DNA of 64,000 nucleotides from Marinobacterium_A aestuariivivens (lineage in GTDB: Bacteria > Pseudomonadota > Gammaproteobacteria > Pseudomonadales > Balneatricaceae). Made by a program: the position numbers and the translations under genes. Positions 1-11,420 of the stretch are shown here, piece after piece. Each line of letters starts with the position of its first letter. Position 1 is the stretch's first letter. The stretch covers positions 310,001 through 374,000 of the forward strand of contig NZ_JBHSWE010000001.1 of NCBI RefSeq assembly GCF_042661465.1. Direction: 5' to 3'. A model generated the notes under the pieces. That model ran no database searches. It saw only the letters and a list, made by a program, of their open reading frames with translations, and was not told where the DNA came from.

Positions 1-1
1 G

Positions 2-274
2 CAGAGCGAAATACTGATCCGCATACCGTTGCTGCCGTCGGAGTTCGAAGCCCGGGGCCGCGTGATCTGGTGCCATTACCTCTCCCATGACCAGGCACTT
101 CTCGGCATCTGCTTCCACGACCCGGAAACCGCATATGCAGTGCGGATGGTCGAACAGATCTGTCATATAGAGAGCTACCGCCGGCGCATCGGCCGAGAAC
201 AGAACCGGGCGCTGAGCAGCGAAGAGGCCGCGGTCGAATGGATTGCACGCTACGCCCGGCATTTTCCGCAATGA
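2..274 (+). CDS. PilZ-domain-like protein, 3' part only
   Basis: The frame is open from base 2, so the gene starts before the window. About 90 residues are visible, beginning SEILIRIPLLPSEFEARGRV. The pattern of a short beta segment, a V-x-W-C-H-Y strand and then G-I-C-F-H-D resembles the end of a PilZ (cyclic-di-GMP binding) domain, followed by a helical tail rich in Arg and Glu. The diagnostic N-terminal RxxxR motif of PilZ lies outside the window, so c-di-GMP binding cannot be judged. The gene converges with uvrB. The family call rests on general resemblance only. Confidence 0.5.
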   Translation, partial: QSEILIRIPLLPSEFEARGRVIWCHYLSHDQALLGICFHDPETAYAVRMVEQICHIESYRRRIGREQNRALSSEEAAVEWIARYARHFPQ

Positions 275-290
275 AGTGAGGCGTGCGACG

Positions 291-339
291 TGACGGGTGA
301 CGGGTGACGGGTGACGGGTGACGGGTGACGGGTGACGGG
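291..339. repeat. 7-bp tandem repeat, seven copies
   Basis: Seven perfect copies of tgacggg run from 291 to 339 and end in a partial tga. They lie in the gap between the PilZ-like gene and uvrB. Such short arrays change length by slippage. No coding role is seen. Confidence 0.9.
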
Positions 340-344
340 TGAAG

Positions 345-469
345 CGTAGGGTGCCGGTAAGCGAAGCGCACCGCACCGCATGGATCGGTGCGCTTCGCTC
401 CGCTCCACTGTAAACCGCTCCTGCGTTTCCAGTATTTCCACCATCCATGGCGGTCAGCAGCACCCTACG
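345..469. repeat. Interspersed repeat with CGTAGGGTGC ends
   Basis: The ten bases cgtagggtgc (345-354) recur inverted as gcaccctacg (460-469). Inside is a 14-bp hairpin arm pair, agcgaagcgcaccg (360-373) with cggtgcgcttcgct (386-399). A related stretch with the same gcaccctacg end and a cgcaccg/ggtgcggtg core lies at 10265-10340. Together they look like a small non-coding dispersed repeat. It fills the rest of the 275-497 gap; no gene is seen there. Confidence 0.6.
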
Positions 470-497
470 TTTTTTCAGGCATATTCAGGAACCGTAC

Positions 498-2519
<2,022 letters not shown>

Positions 2520-2631
2520 ACTTCAACCCATAGTGCGCAACCGGCCATTATACCCGATTTCACTCCGGCCGGGTTATCGCAAAAAGTCGCACTCCAACGA
2601 CAAAACCGACGCTCTTTTTGGGCGCGGGCAT

Positions 2632-2659
2632 TTAGACTGGCCGGCGATTCCGCTATCAT
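2632..2659 (+). promoter_or_regulatory. Candidate sigma-70 promoter for the aminotransferase
   Basis: A -35-like ttagac (2632-2637) and a -10-like tatcat (2654-2659) are separated by 16 bp. They lie about 75 bp before the aminotransferase start in the uvrB divergent region. This is a match by eye only. Confidence 0.35.
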
Positions 2660-2734
2660 TATGCAGCTCTAGAGGAGCAACGGACCCCGCATCAGCATGC
2701 GGACCCCGTACCGACCATATGAGAGGATTTTGGC

Positions 2735-3922
2735 TTGGACGTTCAACTTTCAGACCGCGTCAATAGTATCAAACCGTCCCCCACGCTTGCGGTGACCAAC
2801 CGCGCTGCCGAACTGCGTGCGGCCGGTCAGAATATTATTGGTCTGGGCGCCGGCGAACCGGACTTCGACACCCCGGACCACATCAAGCAGGCCGCGATTC
2901 GCGCCCTCAACGAAGGCTTCACCAAGTACACCGCCGTCGACGGCACCCCGGGTCTGAAAAAAGCCATTATCAGCAAGTTCAAACGGGACAACGGTCTCGA
3001 CTATGAGCCGAACCAGATTCTGGTGTCCTGCGGTGGCAAGCAGAGCTTCTTCAACCTGTCGCTGGCACTGCTCAACGAAGGCGACGAAGTCGTGATCCCG
3101 GCACCCTACTGGGTCTCCTATCCGGACATGGTACTGGTGGCCGACGGCAAACCGGTGATCGTCACCACCACCCAGGAACAGCGCTTCAAGATGACCGCCG
3201 AGCAGCTCGAAGCGGCCATCACCGATCGCACCCGCCTGGTCGTGCTGAACAGCCCGTCGAACCCGACCGGCGTCGCCTACAGCCTGGACGAGCTGAAGGC
3301 CCTCGGCGAAGTGCTGAAGAAGCATCCGAACGTGCTGATCGCCACCGACGACATGTACGAGCACATACAGTTCTCCGACCAGCCGTTCTGCAACATCGTC
3401 AACGCCTGCCCGGAGCTCTATGACCGCACCGTCGTGCTGAACGGCGTCTCCAAGGCCTACTCGATGACCGGCTGGCGCATCGGCTATGCCGCAGGCCCCG
3501 CCAAGCTGATCGGCGCAATGAAGAAGATCCAGTCCCAGAGCACCTCGAACCCGACCTCCATCGCCCAGGTGGCCGCGCAGGCGGCACTGGAAGGCGATCA
3601 GGGTTGTGTTGCCGAGATGGTCAAGGCATTCAAGGAACGCCACGACTATGTCATCGCCGCACTGAACGACATCAAGGGCGTCGAGTGCATCCCGGCGGAC
3701 GGCACCTTCTACGCCTTCCCGAGCTTCCAGGGCGTGATCGATGCCGATCCGCGCTTCGAGAACGACCTCGACCTGGCCGAATTCCTGCTCGGCGATGCCG
3801 GCGTCGCACTGGTTCCGGGCTCGGCCTTCGGCGCGCCGGGCAATATGCGCCTGTCGTTCGCCACCAGCCTCGACGTCCTCAAGGACGCCATCGGGCGGAT
3901 CAAGCGGGCACTTGAAGGCTAA
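2735..3922 (+). CDS. Aspartate aminotransferase, class I (I-beta type)
   Basis: A PLP-dependent aminotransferase of 395 residues, most like the bacterial I-beta aspartate aminotransferases that transfer amino groups between aspartate and 2-oxoglutarate in the cytoplasm. Visible family marks are LGAGEPDFDTPDH near residue 37, SNPTGVAY near 174, and the PLP-lysine segment VSKAYSMTGWRIGY near 235. The chosen start is TTG at 2735, preceded by gagagga (2719-2725); the protein then begins MDVQLSDRVNSIKPSPT as in relatives. The gene stands alone, with its own terminator, and is not part of the polysaccharide locus. Some relatives also accept prephenate or other amino acids, so the exact substrate is not fixed by sequence. 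Confidence 0.93.
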   Translation: MDVQLSDRVNSIKPSPTLAVTNRAAELRAAGQNIIGLGAGEPDFDTPDHIKQAAIRALNEGFTKYTAVDGTPGLKKAIISKFKRDNGLDYEPNQILVSCGGKQSFFNLSLALLNEGDEVVIPAPYWVSYPDMVLVADGKPVIVTTTQEQRFKMTAEQLEAAITDRTRLVVLNSPSNPTGVAYSLDELKALGEVLKKHPNVLIATDDMYEHIQFSDQPFCNIVNACPELYDRTVVLNGVSKAYSMTGWRIGYAAGPAKLIGAMKKIQSQSTSNPTSIAQVAAQAALEGDQGCVAEMVKAFKERHDYVIAALNDIKGVECIPADGTFYAFPSFQGVIDADPRFENDLDLAEFLLGDAGVALVPGSAFGAPGNMRLSFATSLDVLKDAIGRIKRALEG

Positions 3923-3941
3923 GGAATCAAGCAACAGACCA

Positions 3942-3966
3942 GGGGCTCCGCAAGGAGCCCTTTTTT
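3942..3966 (+). terminator. Rho-independent terminator after the aminotransferase gene
   Basis: The stem ggggctcc / ggagccc has a gcaa loop and is followed by six T. It starts 20 bp after the stop codon. Confidence 0.9.
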
Positions 3967-4152
3967 GGTTCCGGCGACGCGTTAAAAGCCAATGCGCCCA
4001 GGCATTCCGAGCTCCGGCCATCGTTGAGTTTCGGCCTGTCGGTTATGGATCAACGGGAAATCGCTGAGCCGATCTGGACGATTGAGTGGCGATGAGTCGT
4101 TCGCGACCTGGCGCCAGGACCTGACTTGCAGCCACCTGGTGAGCGGTCTATC

Positions 4153-4207
4153 TTGATCAGGCAGATCCTGCATGGACTATAGTAACTAAACATGCTCGAT
4201 CAGGCAG
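4153..4207 (+). promoter_or_regulatory. Candidate promoter with direct repeats ahead of the export operon
   Basis: The 307-bp gap 3967-4273 precedes the polysaccharide export operon. It holds two perfect copies of gatcaggcag (4155-4164 and 4198-4207), 43 bp apart, about four helical turns. A possible -35 ttgatc (4153-4158) and -10 tatagt (4178-4183) with a long 19-bp spacer overlap the first copy. No PEP-CTERM box or sigma-54 motif was seen here. The assignment is tentative. Confidence 0.35.
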
Positions 4208-4273
4208 AGGCCCGTCACAAAGCGCCTCGAATAACCCCAGTCGTAAAGATGTGAGCACGGAGAGCAAAAATTC

Positions 4274-4918
4274 ATGAAAGGAATGAGCCCCCTATGGCAG
4301 GCTTGTACCGCGGCAACCATTGCGCTCGCCCTTATTACCGGCTGTACCAGCACCCCATACCCGCCTCTGCCCGTTGCTGTCGCGAAGCAGCCGCTGACCA
4401 CCGACCCTGCCCAATACAACTATCTGGTGGGACCGGGGGACAGCCTGGGTATTTTCGTCTGGGGTAGCCCGGAAGTCTCCGAAACGGTAACGGTACGCCC
4501 GGACGGCATGATCACCACGCCGCTGGTCGAAGATGTCCGGGTCAGCGGGCTGACACCGACGCAGGTCGCGCGACAACTCGAGGAGAGTCTTCGCCTCTTC
4601 ATCAAGGAGCCGATTGTCACTGTCATAGTCGAGGGTTTCGTGGGTCCCTACTCCGAACAGGTGCGGATTATCGGTGAAGCCGACGAACCCCAGGCCCTGT
4701 CCTACCGGGAGGACATGACACTTCTGGATGTCATGATCGCAGTTGGCGGTCTCACAGAATTTGCCGACGGCAACGCTGCCAGTGTGGTACGCATCGTGGA
4801 TGGAGAGCAAAAACAGTACGGCATTCGTATAGGCGACCTCGTAGAGGATGGCGATATCTCCGCCAACGTCCATATCCTGCCCGGCGATATCATCATTATC
4901 CCGGAAGCCTGGTTTTAA
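4274..4918 (+). CDS. Polysaccharide export lipoprotein, XrtA/PEP-CTERM type
   Basis: An outer-membrane polysaccharide export protein (Wza/EpsE-like, BexD/CtrA family) that should form the exit channel for the exopolysaccharide. At 214 residues it is the short form typical of PEP-CTERM loci. It has a lipoprotein signal with lipobox LITGC (Cys near residue 24). The Poly_export domain starts at YLVGPGDSLGIFVWGSPEVS, and one SLBB-like domain follows from about residue 120 (VRIIGEADEPQ, LLDVMIAVGGLTEFA). It ends PGDIIIIPEAWF, as in relatives. It is the first gene of a + strand operon with the chain-length determinant 25 bp downstream. Confidence 0.92.
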   Translation: MKGMSPLWQACTAATIALALITGCTSTPYPPLPVAVAKQPLTTDPAQYNYLVGPGDSLGIFVWGSPEVSETVTVRPDGMITTPLVEDVRVSGLTPTQVARQLEESLRLFIKEPIVTVIVEGFVGPYSEQVRIIGEADEPQALSYREDMTLLDVMIAVGGLTEFADGNAASVVRIVDGEQKQYGIRIGDLVEDGDISANVHILPGDIIIIPEAWF

Positions 4919-4943
4919 GGGCGGCTAGCTAGGAGGTTTATCT

Positions 4944-6596
4944 ATGCAAGATATTATTGAGCAGATAGTCTCCTACCTACGAGGGATCTGGGTCCACAAA
5001 TGGACCGCACTGGTATTGGTTTGGGGCCTGTGCCTGATTGGCTGGCCATATGTGCTGAAAATGCCGAACCAGTACGTCGCCGAAGCCAAGGTGTACGTCG
5101 ATACCCAGTCTCTGCTGGCACCGCTGCTGCGCGGCCTGACCGTTCAGACCAACCCCGAACAGCAGGTTCAGCTGATTATCAAAACGTTGCTGACCCGACC
5201 CAACCTGGAAAAAATCATTCGCCTGGCAGATCTGGATATCCAGGCAACAAACGACGCCGAATTCGAACTCCTCCTCGCTCGGATGGAAGCCAACCTCACT
5301 CTGAGCCGGGCTGGCCGGGAAAACATCTATGCCATTTCCTATACCAGCAGCTCGGCAGAAGAAGCCAAAAACGTGGTCGAGGCGACCCTGACCACCCTGG
5401 TAGAGAACACCCTGGGGAACAAACGGGAAGACAATACCACCGCCGCCAACTTCCTGGACCGCCAGATCGCCGAGTACGAATCACGCCTGAATGCAGCGGA
5501 CAATCGGCTCAAGGAGTTCAAGCAGAAAAACTACGGGTTAATGAGTTCCGACAGCGGGTTTTATAGTCGCATCAGTAGTCTCAAGGGCCAGATCCGGTCC
5601 CTGGAGCTGGAGCTGCTCGAAGCCAAAACCCGTCGGGATTCGATCGAGAAACAGCTGGCGGGAGAGGTTCCCAACTTTGGCATCATGGAAGACGGTTTGG
5701 CGCCCTCCTCCTTCGAGTTCGTCACCAGCTACGATGGACGCATCCACACTCTGGAAAATCAGCTCGATCAATTGCGCTTGAAATACACGGATCAGCATCC
5801 GAACATTCGGGAGACGGAGCTCATACTGAAAGACCTTCAAGCGAAGAGAGTGCAGGAGGTAAGGGACCGACAGCGGGCGCTGCAAGCCGCCCAGGTTGAA
5901 CGAAATGGTGGATTGAACGAAAACCCGGTTTATCAGCAGCTCAAGCTCACACTCGCCAGTGAAGAAACCACCGTGCGATCTCTGGAGGTGCGCCTGGCGG
6001 AATACCAACACCAGTTGGAAGTGTTACAAAACAACGCCAACACTATCCCGGAGCTCGAGGCGGAGCTTCAAGCGCTGCAAAGGGGGTATTCGATTACCCA
6101 GCAGCAATACAACGAACTGCTGTCACGCCGCGAGTCGGCACACCTGTCGGAACGGGCGGACGCCAGTACGGACGGATTCAAGTTTCGCATTATCGATCCG
6201 CCACGCCTGCCGACAGCGCCCACTGGCCCCAACCGTCCCCTGATCCTGTCCGGGGTGCTGGCCGGGGCGGCTAGCCTTGGCATCGGCGTCGCCTTTCTCA
6301 TCTCCCAGCTCAGGCCGGTCTTTTTTGACCCCAAACAAATCTTCCAGACCACCGGTTACCCCGTTCTGGGTGTGGTCACCATGATCAAGGATCCGGAGCT
6401 GCTGAATCAAAAGCGCCGGGAAGCCCTTATCTTCGCAGCCCTGGCCGGATCACTGGTGGCTTTTTACGGGATCCTGATCGTCCTGCAGCTGCTTCCCAAC
6501 ATCAACCAAAGGTTGCTTGCTTACGTTCCTGACTTTCCAAGCGCGTGGCTTCTTCAACTGCAGCAGTTTGCCTACGGGATTCTCAACTCTTTCTAG
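4944..6596 (+). CDS. Polysaccharide chain-length determinant, XrtA/PEP-CTERM type
   Basis: A Wzz/GumC-like inner-membrane protein that sets polymer length and partners the tyrosine kinase encoded next. An N-terminal membrane segment covers about residues 20-38 (LVLVWGLCLIGWPYVL). A long periplasmic region follows with heptad-rich coiled coil (about 180-400, rich in Leu, Glu, Gln, Arg). The GNVR-like stretch ends near 415, and two membrane segments lie near 430-450 and 495-515. The 550-residue length fits the PEP-CTERM branch. The ATG at 4944 has a perfect aggagg 7 bp upstream (4931-4936). The kinase gene follows after 9 bp, so co-translation is likely. Confidence 0.92.
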   Translation: MQDIIEQIVSYLRGIWVHKWTALVLVWGLCLIGWPYVLKMPNQYVAEAKVYVDTQSLLAPLLRGLTVQTNPEQQVQLIIKTLLTRPNLEKIIRLADLDIQATNDAEFELLLARMEANLTLSRAGRENIYAISYTSSSAEEAKNVVEATLTTLVENTLGNKREDNTTAANFLDRQIAEYESRLNAADNRLKEFKQKNYGLMSSDSGFYSRISSLKGQIRSLELELLEAKTRRDSIEKQLAGEVPNFGIMEDGLAPSSFEFVTSYDGRIHTLENQLDQLRLKYTDQHPNIRETELILKDLQAKRVQEVRDRQRALQAAQVERNGGLNENPVYQQLKLTLASEETTVRSLEVRLAEYQHQLEVLQNNANTIPELEAELQALQRGYSITQQQYNELLSRRESAHLSERADASTDGFKFRIIDPPRLPTAPTGPNRPLILSGVLAGAASLGIGVAFLISQLRPVFFDPKQIFQTTGYPVLGVVTMIKDPELLNQKRREALIFAALAGSLVAFYGILIVLQLLPNINQRLLAYVPDFPSAWLLQLQQFAYGILNSF

Positions 6597-6605
6597 GGGG
6601 CTCTG

Positions 6606-7556
6606 ATGAGCACAATCGAGCGTGCACTTGAAAAACGCCAGCAGTTGGGAGCGCAACAGCGTGAAGCCGCTACAGTCGATAGCGACGATTCCCCGGCGCC
6701 CCCGGCTCCGGCCTTCGCGACGCCGTCGACATCCGCGGATGGGCAGCCAGAGCTTCCCGGTCAAGACTCCCACTTCGGTCGTCAGAACGATGAGCCAACA
6801 GATGCCGAACGCGAAACGAAAAACGACCGGGAGCAAATCTATATCGATACAGATCGTCTCGAGCAGCTGGGCATGGTCACACCCACCGAAAACTTCACCC
6901 CGATCAAAGAGGAGTATCGCTATATCAAGCGCCCCTTGCTTGACAACGCTTTTGGCGCCAACGCAGAAAAGCTGACCAACCCCAATCTCATTCTGGTTTC
7001 GAGCTGTCATGCTCGGGAAGGAAAAACCTTTACTGCGCTGAACCTGGCACTGAGCATGGTGACCGAACATGACCGATCCGTATTGCTGGTCGATGCCGAC
7101 GTGATCAACCCGAACCTTAGCCAGAGGCTGAATATTTCAGATCGCGCACTCGGTTTATTGGATTACCTGAACAATAAAGCTGAAGTCCAGGACATCATTC
7201 AGAGCACCAATATTCCCAACTTCAAGGTCGTCTGCGCCGGCACCCGTCACCATCATGCCACCGAGATGATCGCCAGCGCGAAGATGAAACAATTCATGAA
7301 GGAGCTTTCCAGCCGTTACAGCGACCGAATAGTCATCTTCGACACCGCGCCGCTACTTGGGGCCAGCGAAACCAGTGTACTGGCGCAGATGACCGGACAG
7401 GCCGTGATCGTCGTCGAAGAGGCTTGCACCTCGCAGCGCCAAGTGGAACGGGCACTGAGCCTGCTCAAGCCAAAGATGGCGATTGGCCTGGTCTTGAACA
7501 AATCCAGGACCGGACAAAAGGATTATTATGGCTATTACGGCGCATCCAAGCGATAA
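6606..7556 (+). CDS. XrtA-associated tyrosine autokinase
   Basis: A cytoplasmic BY-kinase (Wzc/CapB type) that cycles phosphate on its own C-terminal tyrosines and controls the chain-length determinant before it. Residues 1-90 are a low-complexity linker. The P-loop is SSCHAREGKTFTALNLA near 131-148. Walker A' is VLLVDADVINPNL near 159-171, and Walker B is IVIFDTAPLL near 242. The C-terminus carries the tyrosine cluster DYYGYYGASKR. At 316 residues it matches the separate-kinase arrangement. Its 3' end overlaps the start of the next gene by 29 bp. Confidence 0.92.
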   Translation: MSTIERALEKRQQLGAQQREAATVDSDDSPAPPAPAFATPSTSADGQPELPGQDSHFGRQNDEPTDAERETKNDREQIYIDTDRLEQLGMVTPTENFTPIKEEYRYIKRPLLDNAFGANAEKLTNPNLILVSSCHAREGKTFTALNLALSMVTEHDRSVLLVDADVINPNLSQRLNISDRALGLLDYLNNKAEVQDIIQSTNIPNFKVVCAGTRHHHATEMIASAKMKQFMKELSSRYSDRIVIFDTAPLLGASETSVLAQMTGQAVIVVEEACTSQRQVERALSLLKPKMAIGLVLNKSRTGQKDYYGYYGASKR

Positions 7557-9028
7557 CAGGTTACATTGGCGTTTAATTCAGGTCGCTGTTTTGCTCCTTC
7601 CGATGGCGACCGTCCAGGCACGCGACTGGAAACTTACTCCCGGAGTTCAGGTCACCGAGCATTACACCACCAACCTCAACCTTGACCCGGGCAATGAGGA
7701 GAACAGTCTGATTACCGAGGTGCGTCCAGGCTTTTCCCTTTCCAAAGAGGGGCTCGCCTGCAGGCCAATCTGGATTACCGGCTTCAATACCTGGACTATT
7801 CCTCCGACGAGGCCAGCGATGAGATCCGTCACCAGTGGGGGCTTTCGGCCAACTCCGAACTGATCGAGGACCGGTTTTTCCTGGATGCCAGAAGCAGCTA
7901 CAGCCAGCGCCTGATCGACAACCGCAGCGCCAGCACCGGAGACGCCCTGAGCGCCCCCGACAACTTTACCGACACCTTTACCTTCCAGGTCACCCCCGCT
8001 GGCGACAACGGCTGGGACGCTACACTACGCTCGGGGCGGATTTTTCCTACAATACGGTGCAATTTGACGGCGTCAATGATGACAGCGACGGTTATAGCAC
8101 CAGTTTTTTCCTCGACAACCAGGCCAACCCCGGCAAGATCTACTGGGCCGCCAATATCAACACCAACCAGGCGACACCCGATACCTCAGCAACGAGCGAA
8201 TCAGAGGCCATGAATTTCGAGCTCGGGTACCGATTCAGCCGTCAACTGGATGGCAGGCTTCGCTACGGTTATGTCGACAACCACCTCGATGATCCGACCC
8301 AGTCCGAGGCGGAAGCAGGCAATTTCTGGGGCGCCGGTCTTGACTGGACCCCGGGTCCCAGGACGTCGCTCAGTGCGTCCTACAATAGCCGGCTGTTATC
8401 CGATCAAGGACATGGATTGAGCATCAACCACCGGCAAAAACATACCAACTGGTCACTCAGGTACAACAAGAATATCACCAGCGTTCGTCAGGAGTTGCTG
8501 CAACTGACGCCCATCGGCACCCTGATCTGCCCATCAACCCCGTCCTTCAATATTGCCGACTGCAGGCTTGTCGACAGCAGCAGCCCGGTGCTTCCTGGTC
8601 CCGACGAGCAGGCAATCACTCTGGTCGCTCCGCTGCCCACGCTCTCCGAAGAACAGTTTATCCAGCAAAGTCTGAGCGCCAACCTGGTGATCAGCAAGGG
8701 CAAAAGCCTCTGGACCCTGGGTCTGTTCAGAACGGAACGAGATTTCCAGGTGCAAGCCAGTACCGAAGAAGATACGGGCGCCAACGCCGGCTGGAGGATA
8801 CAGGTGTCGGGGCGAACCAGCCTGAGCACCCAGCTCACATGGTCACGCCTGGAATCGGACTTCGAGGCTACGGATTACCAACGGTCGCTCTCGTTGAGCA
8901 TGGTGCGGCAGCTATCTGAAGACAGTTCACTCAACATCGCATTAAGGAGCACCGAGCGGGACTCTGAGGATGATGACCGCGCTTTCCGGGAGCATCGGCT
9001 CACAATCGGATTCAGCCACCTCTTTTAG
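7528..9028 (+). CDS. PEP-CTERM system-associated outer-membrane beta-barrel protein (frameshifted)
   Basis: About 500 residues once two shifts are healed, resembling the PEP-CTERM-associated barrel family (TIGR03016 type). An N-terminal signal ends near MATVQA. The rest is alternating beta strands with aromatic girdles, ending in RLTIGFSHLF, a barrel-type terminal Phe. The reading frame jumps at the G run 7749-7752 and again at 8033-8036. Adding one G at each joins the three frames into a continuous strand-rich protein. It probably serves as an outer-membrane component of polymer or protein export. The start at 7528 lies inside the kinase gene; a later start would still leave a signal peptide. 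Confidence 0.8.
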
Positions 9029-9041
9029 TGAGTCTTGACCT

Positions 9042-10087
9042 ATGTATACGTCATATTTCGGCTTTACGGCAAAACCCTTCCAGTTGAGCCCTGCGACGGA
9101 GTTTTTCTTTACCAGCAAGGGCCACAAGCGCGCCCTGTCCTATCTGCACTACGGTGTGAGCCAGGGAGAAGGGTTTATCGTGATCACGGGCGAGGTCGGC
9201 ACCGGTAAGACCACCTTGATGCGAAACCTCTGGACGACGGCTGATTACGACAACCTCATCACAGCCCAACTGGTGACAACCAGGCTGGAAGCCGATGACT
9301 TGTTGCGCATGATCTGCAGCGCCTTCGGACTGCCTGCGGAAAATAAACCAAAGGCGGTGTTGCTGCAGCAGTTTCAGGAATTTCTGCACTCGGTGCATCG
9401 AGCCAATAAACGGGTCCTGTTACTGGTCGATGAAGCCCAGAACCTGTCCGCCGGCGCGATTGAAGAATTGAGAATGCTGTCCAATTTTCAAATCAACGAT
9501 ACCCCGCTGATGCAGAGCTTCCTGCTGGGTCAGCCGGAGTTGCGGGCGATTATCCAGAATCCGAACATGGAGCAGTTCCGGCAACGCATCATTGCTGCCT
9601 GCCACCTGCAACCCTTGCACGAAGAGGAGGTCAAGGCATACATCCTTTGGCGACTCAAGGTAGCCGGCTGGAAGCAAAACCCCGAGTTCAACGATGATGC
9701 TTTCAAGGAAATTTACCGGCAAACCAAGGGAGTTCCCAGAAAAATCAACGTATTCTGCGATCGCCTGTTATTGCTCTGCTTTCTCGAAGAGCAGAAGTTG
9801 GTGGATGTCGATACTGTCACGACCGTGGCAGAGGAGCTCGCAGACGAGTTCTCCCCCAGTCAGGCCAGGGTTCATCAGCTCCCGCCGTTCAGCCGCCCCC
9901 CAACTGGGAAAGTGCGGACCCGCTGCTCGCGTCTCTTACGAGCGATATAACTGAACTGCAGCGAAGAATTGTAATCCTCAACAAATATCTAAACACGACG
10001 CTGCACGAGAAAATCGAACTGCTGAAGGCCTTGGACAGGAAGCTCAAGCAACAGGTCGAGAAAGTACTTGATGAATACGACAGATGA
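9042..10087 (+). CDS. XrtA-associated AAA ATPase (frameshifted near the 3' end)
   Basis: An ExeA/GspA-like AAA ATPase of the PEP-CTERM-associated family (TIGR03015 type). Walker A GEVGTGKTT is at residues 50-58 and Walker B LLLVDEAQ near 127-134. A sensor-like GVPRKINVFCDRLLL lies near 230. As written the frame stops at 9950. One missing C in the run 9896-9901 would continue it to a stop at 10085-10087 and add a charged coiled-coil tail (ITELQRRIVILNKYLNTTLH and on), giving about 348 residues. The start ATG at 9042 is 13 bp after the barrel gene. It is the last gene of the operon. Confidence 0.88.
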
Positions 10088-10177
10088 CCGAACGGGCCGA
10101 GTAGACATTATCAATTGACCCGCCCTTCCTCGAACGATGTGGGTAATGCGGAGGTGCTATTGACCGCCATGGCGGCA

Positions 10178-10222
10178 GAAGGCCGCCCCGCGGAAGGCCG
10201 CCCCGCGGAAGGCCGCCCCGCG
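10178..10222. repeat. 15-bp tandem repeat, three copies
   Basis: Three perfect copies of gaaggccgccccgcg follow the ATPase gene. They are probably a slippage-generated array in a non-coding gap (10088-10335). Confidence 0.9.
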
Positions 10223-10264
10223 GAAATCCTGAAAATGCAGGAGCTATTTTCAGGGGAGCAACGA

Positions 10265-10340
10265 TGCGCACCGATCTCGGCGGTGCGGTGCGGTGTGGTG
10301 TGGTGTGGTGTGGTTCGCTCCGCGTCACCGGCACCCTACG
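10265..10340. repeat. Second copy of the CGTAGGGTGC-type element, with 5-bp tandem units
   Basis: Six units of ggtgc/ggtgt run from 10282 to 10311, and the stretch ends in gcaccctacg (10331-10340). That end matches the right end of the element at 345-469, so the two are related dispersed repeats. Confidence 0.55.
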
Positions 10341-11420
10341 CAGACCGCTCCCTACCGGCAGATATTGCACGCAATGACTTTCGCAGCAAATGAGGCACCA
10401 ATACCGCAAGGGGCATTTTCAGCAGGTGGCCTCGCCAGTAAAGCAGAAATTTTGCCAACCTGTGTCCCGGCTGTTTAGCCAAAGTATGATGGGGTATGAG
10501 CACGCGGGTGAAAAGTATATCTGCCACCGGCAGCAGCAAAGCATTCGGAGTACCGGCATCTTTCGCCATCAAGATGTCATCCGGTATCGGGCTGGACAAA
10601 AAACGCCGGCAATACCTTAACGCGTAGAACAGGGGCCTGGCCAACTGCAGCTCCAGCGCCCGGCGCTTGAGCTTCGACCAGTCATCCGGCTTGAACTCTC
10701 GAAACAGAAGGTCCAAATCCGAAAGATCTCTCAGGCCATTCTCGAACTCTCCTTCAAAGAACAGGTGGGTGGCACTGTGGATAATCATATCGTGGAGATG
10801 CAAGGTCCCCACGCCTTCAGCATCAAAGCAAACCTTATCCATTATCTTTTCAATATCGATCTGAAATCGGAGCACGGGAAAGATGTTATGGTGAACATCC
10901 AGAACCGTCTGTCGTTTATAGTGGATCAATGGTGGTATTTCATGGGTCCACTCCCGATAATAGCGCTGATCATAATCATCGATTTTTTCGGAGTACCAAC
11001 CGACAGTTTTAAGCTGTCGCTCAACCTTGGGCAATTCTTTCTGGGTCACCAGCATATCGATATCGGTTAAAGTACGGCCCTTCCCGGCTTCCTTGTTTGC
11101 ATAAATATAGGCAGCCCCCTTCAACAAAACGGGTCGCACCCCGATTCTCTGCAGTTCCGTCGCCAGCAGTTTGACCTCCCAGAGCACCTGGGTGCGCTGC
11201 TTCTGCGACTGCAACGAGGCCGAAAGCAGATGATGATATGCCTTTTCCGGAGCCCCTGGAGCAGGTCTCGATCCGCCAGCAAAAAGTACAATCGAGCAAG
11301 CAGGTTGGCGGCTCGCCCCAAACGGATCACGCGGTCCCACTGCTCTTCCGAGTATTCTGCCGCCAAGAGGGGATTAGCCAACAAGGCCTCAACCAGGCCG
11401 CGATCCGTCGCACAAGCCAT
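10336..11420 (-). CDS. Nucleotidyltransferase family protein of the HPr-rel-A cassette (frameshifted)
   Basis: An uncharacterised nucleotidyltransferase-like protein of about 361 residues. The minimal nucleotidyltransferase signature is visible: VLLKGAAYIY followed by GRTLTDIDMLVTQ, with the D-x-D metal pair. An RDLSDLDLLF segment follows later. The frame breaks at the C run 11253-11256 (+ strand). One extra base joins the N-terminal part (MACATDRGLVEALLANPL) to the catalytic part. The start ATG at 11420 overlaps the end of the HprK-like gene by 32 bp, which suggests translational coupling. The substrate is unknown. It is the last gene of the cassette. Confidence 0.78.

Noticed and set aside
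291..339. Repeat array as a CRISPR
   Set aside because: The unit is 7 bp with no spacers, and no cas gene is present.
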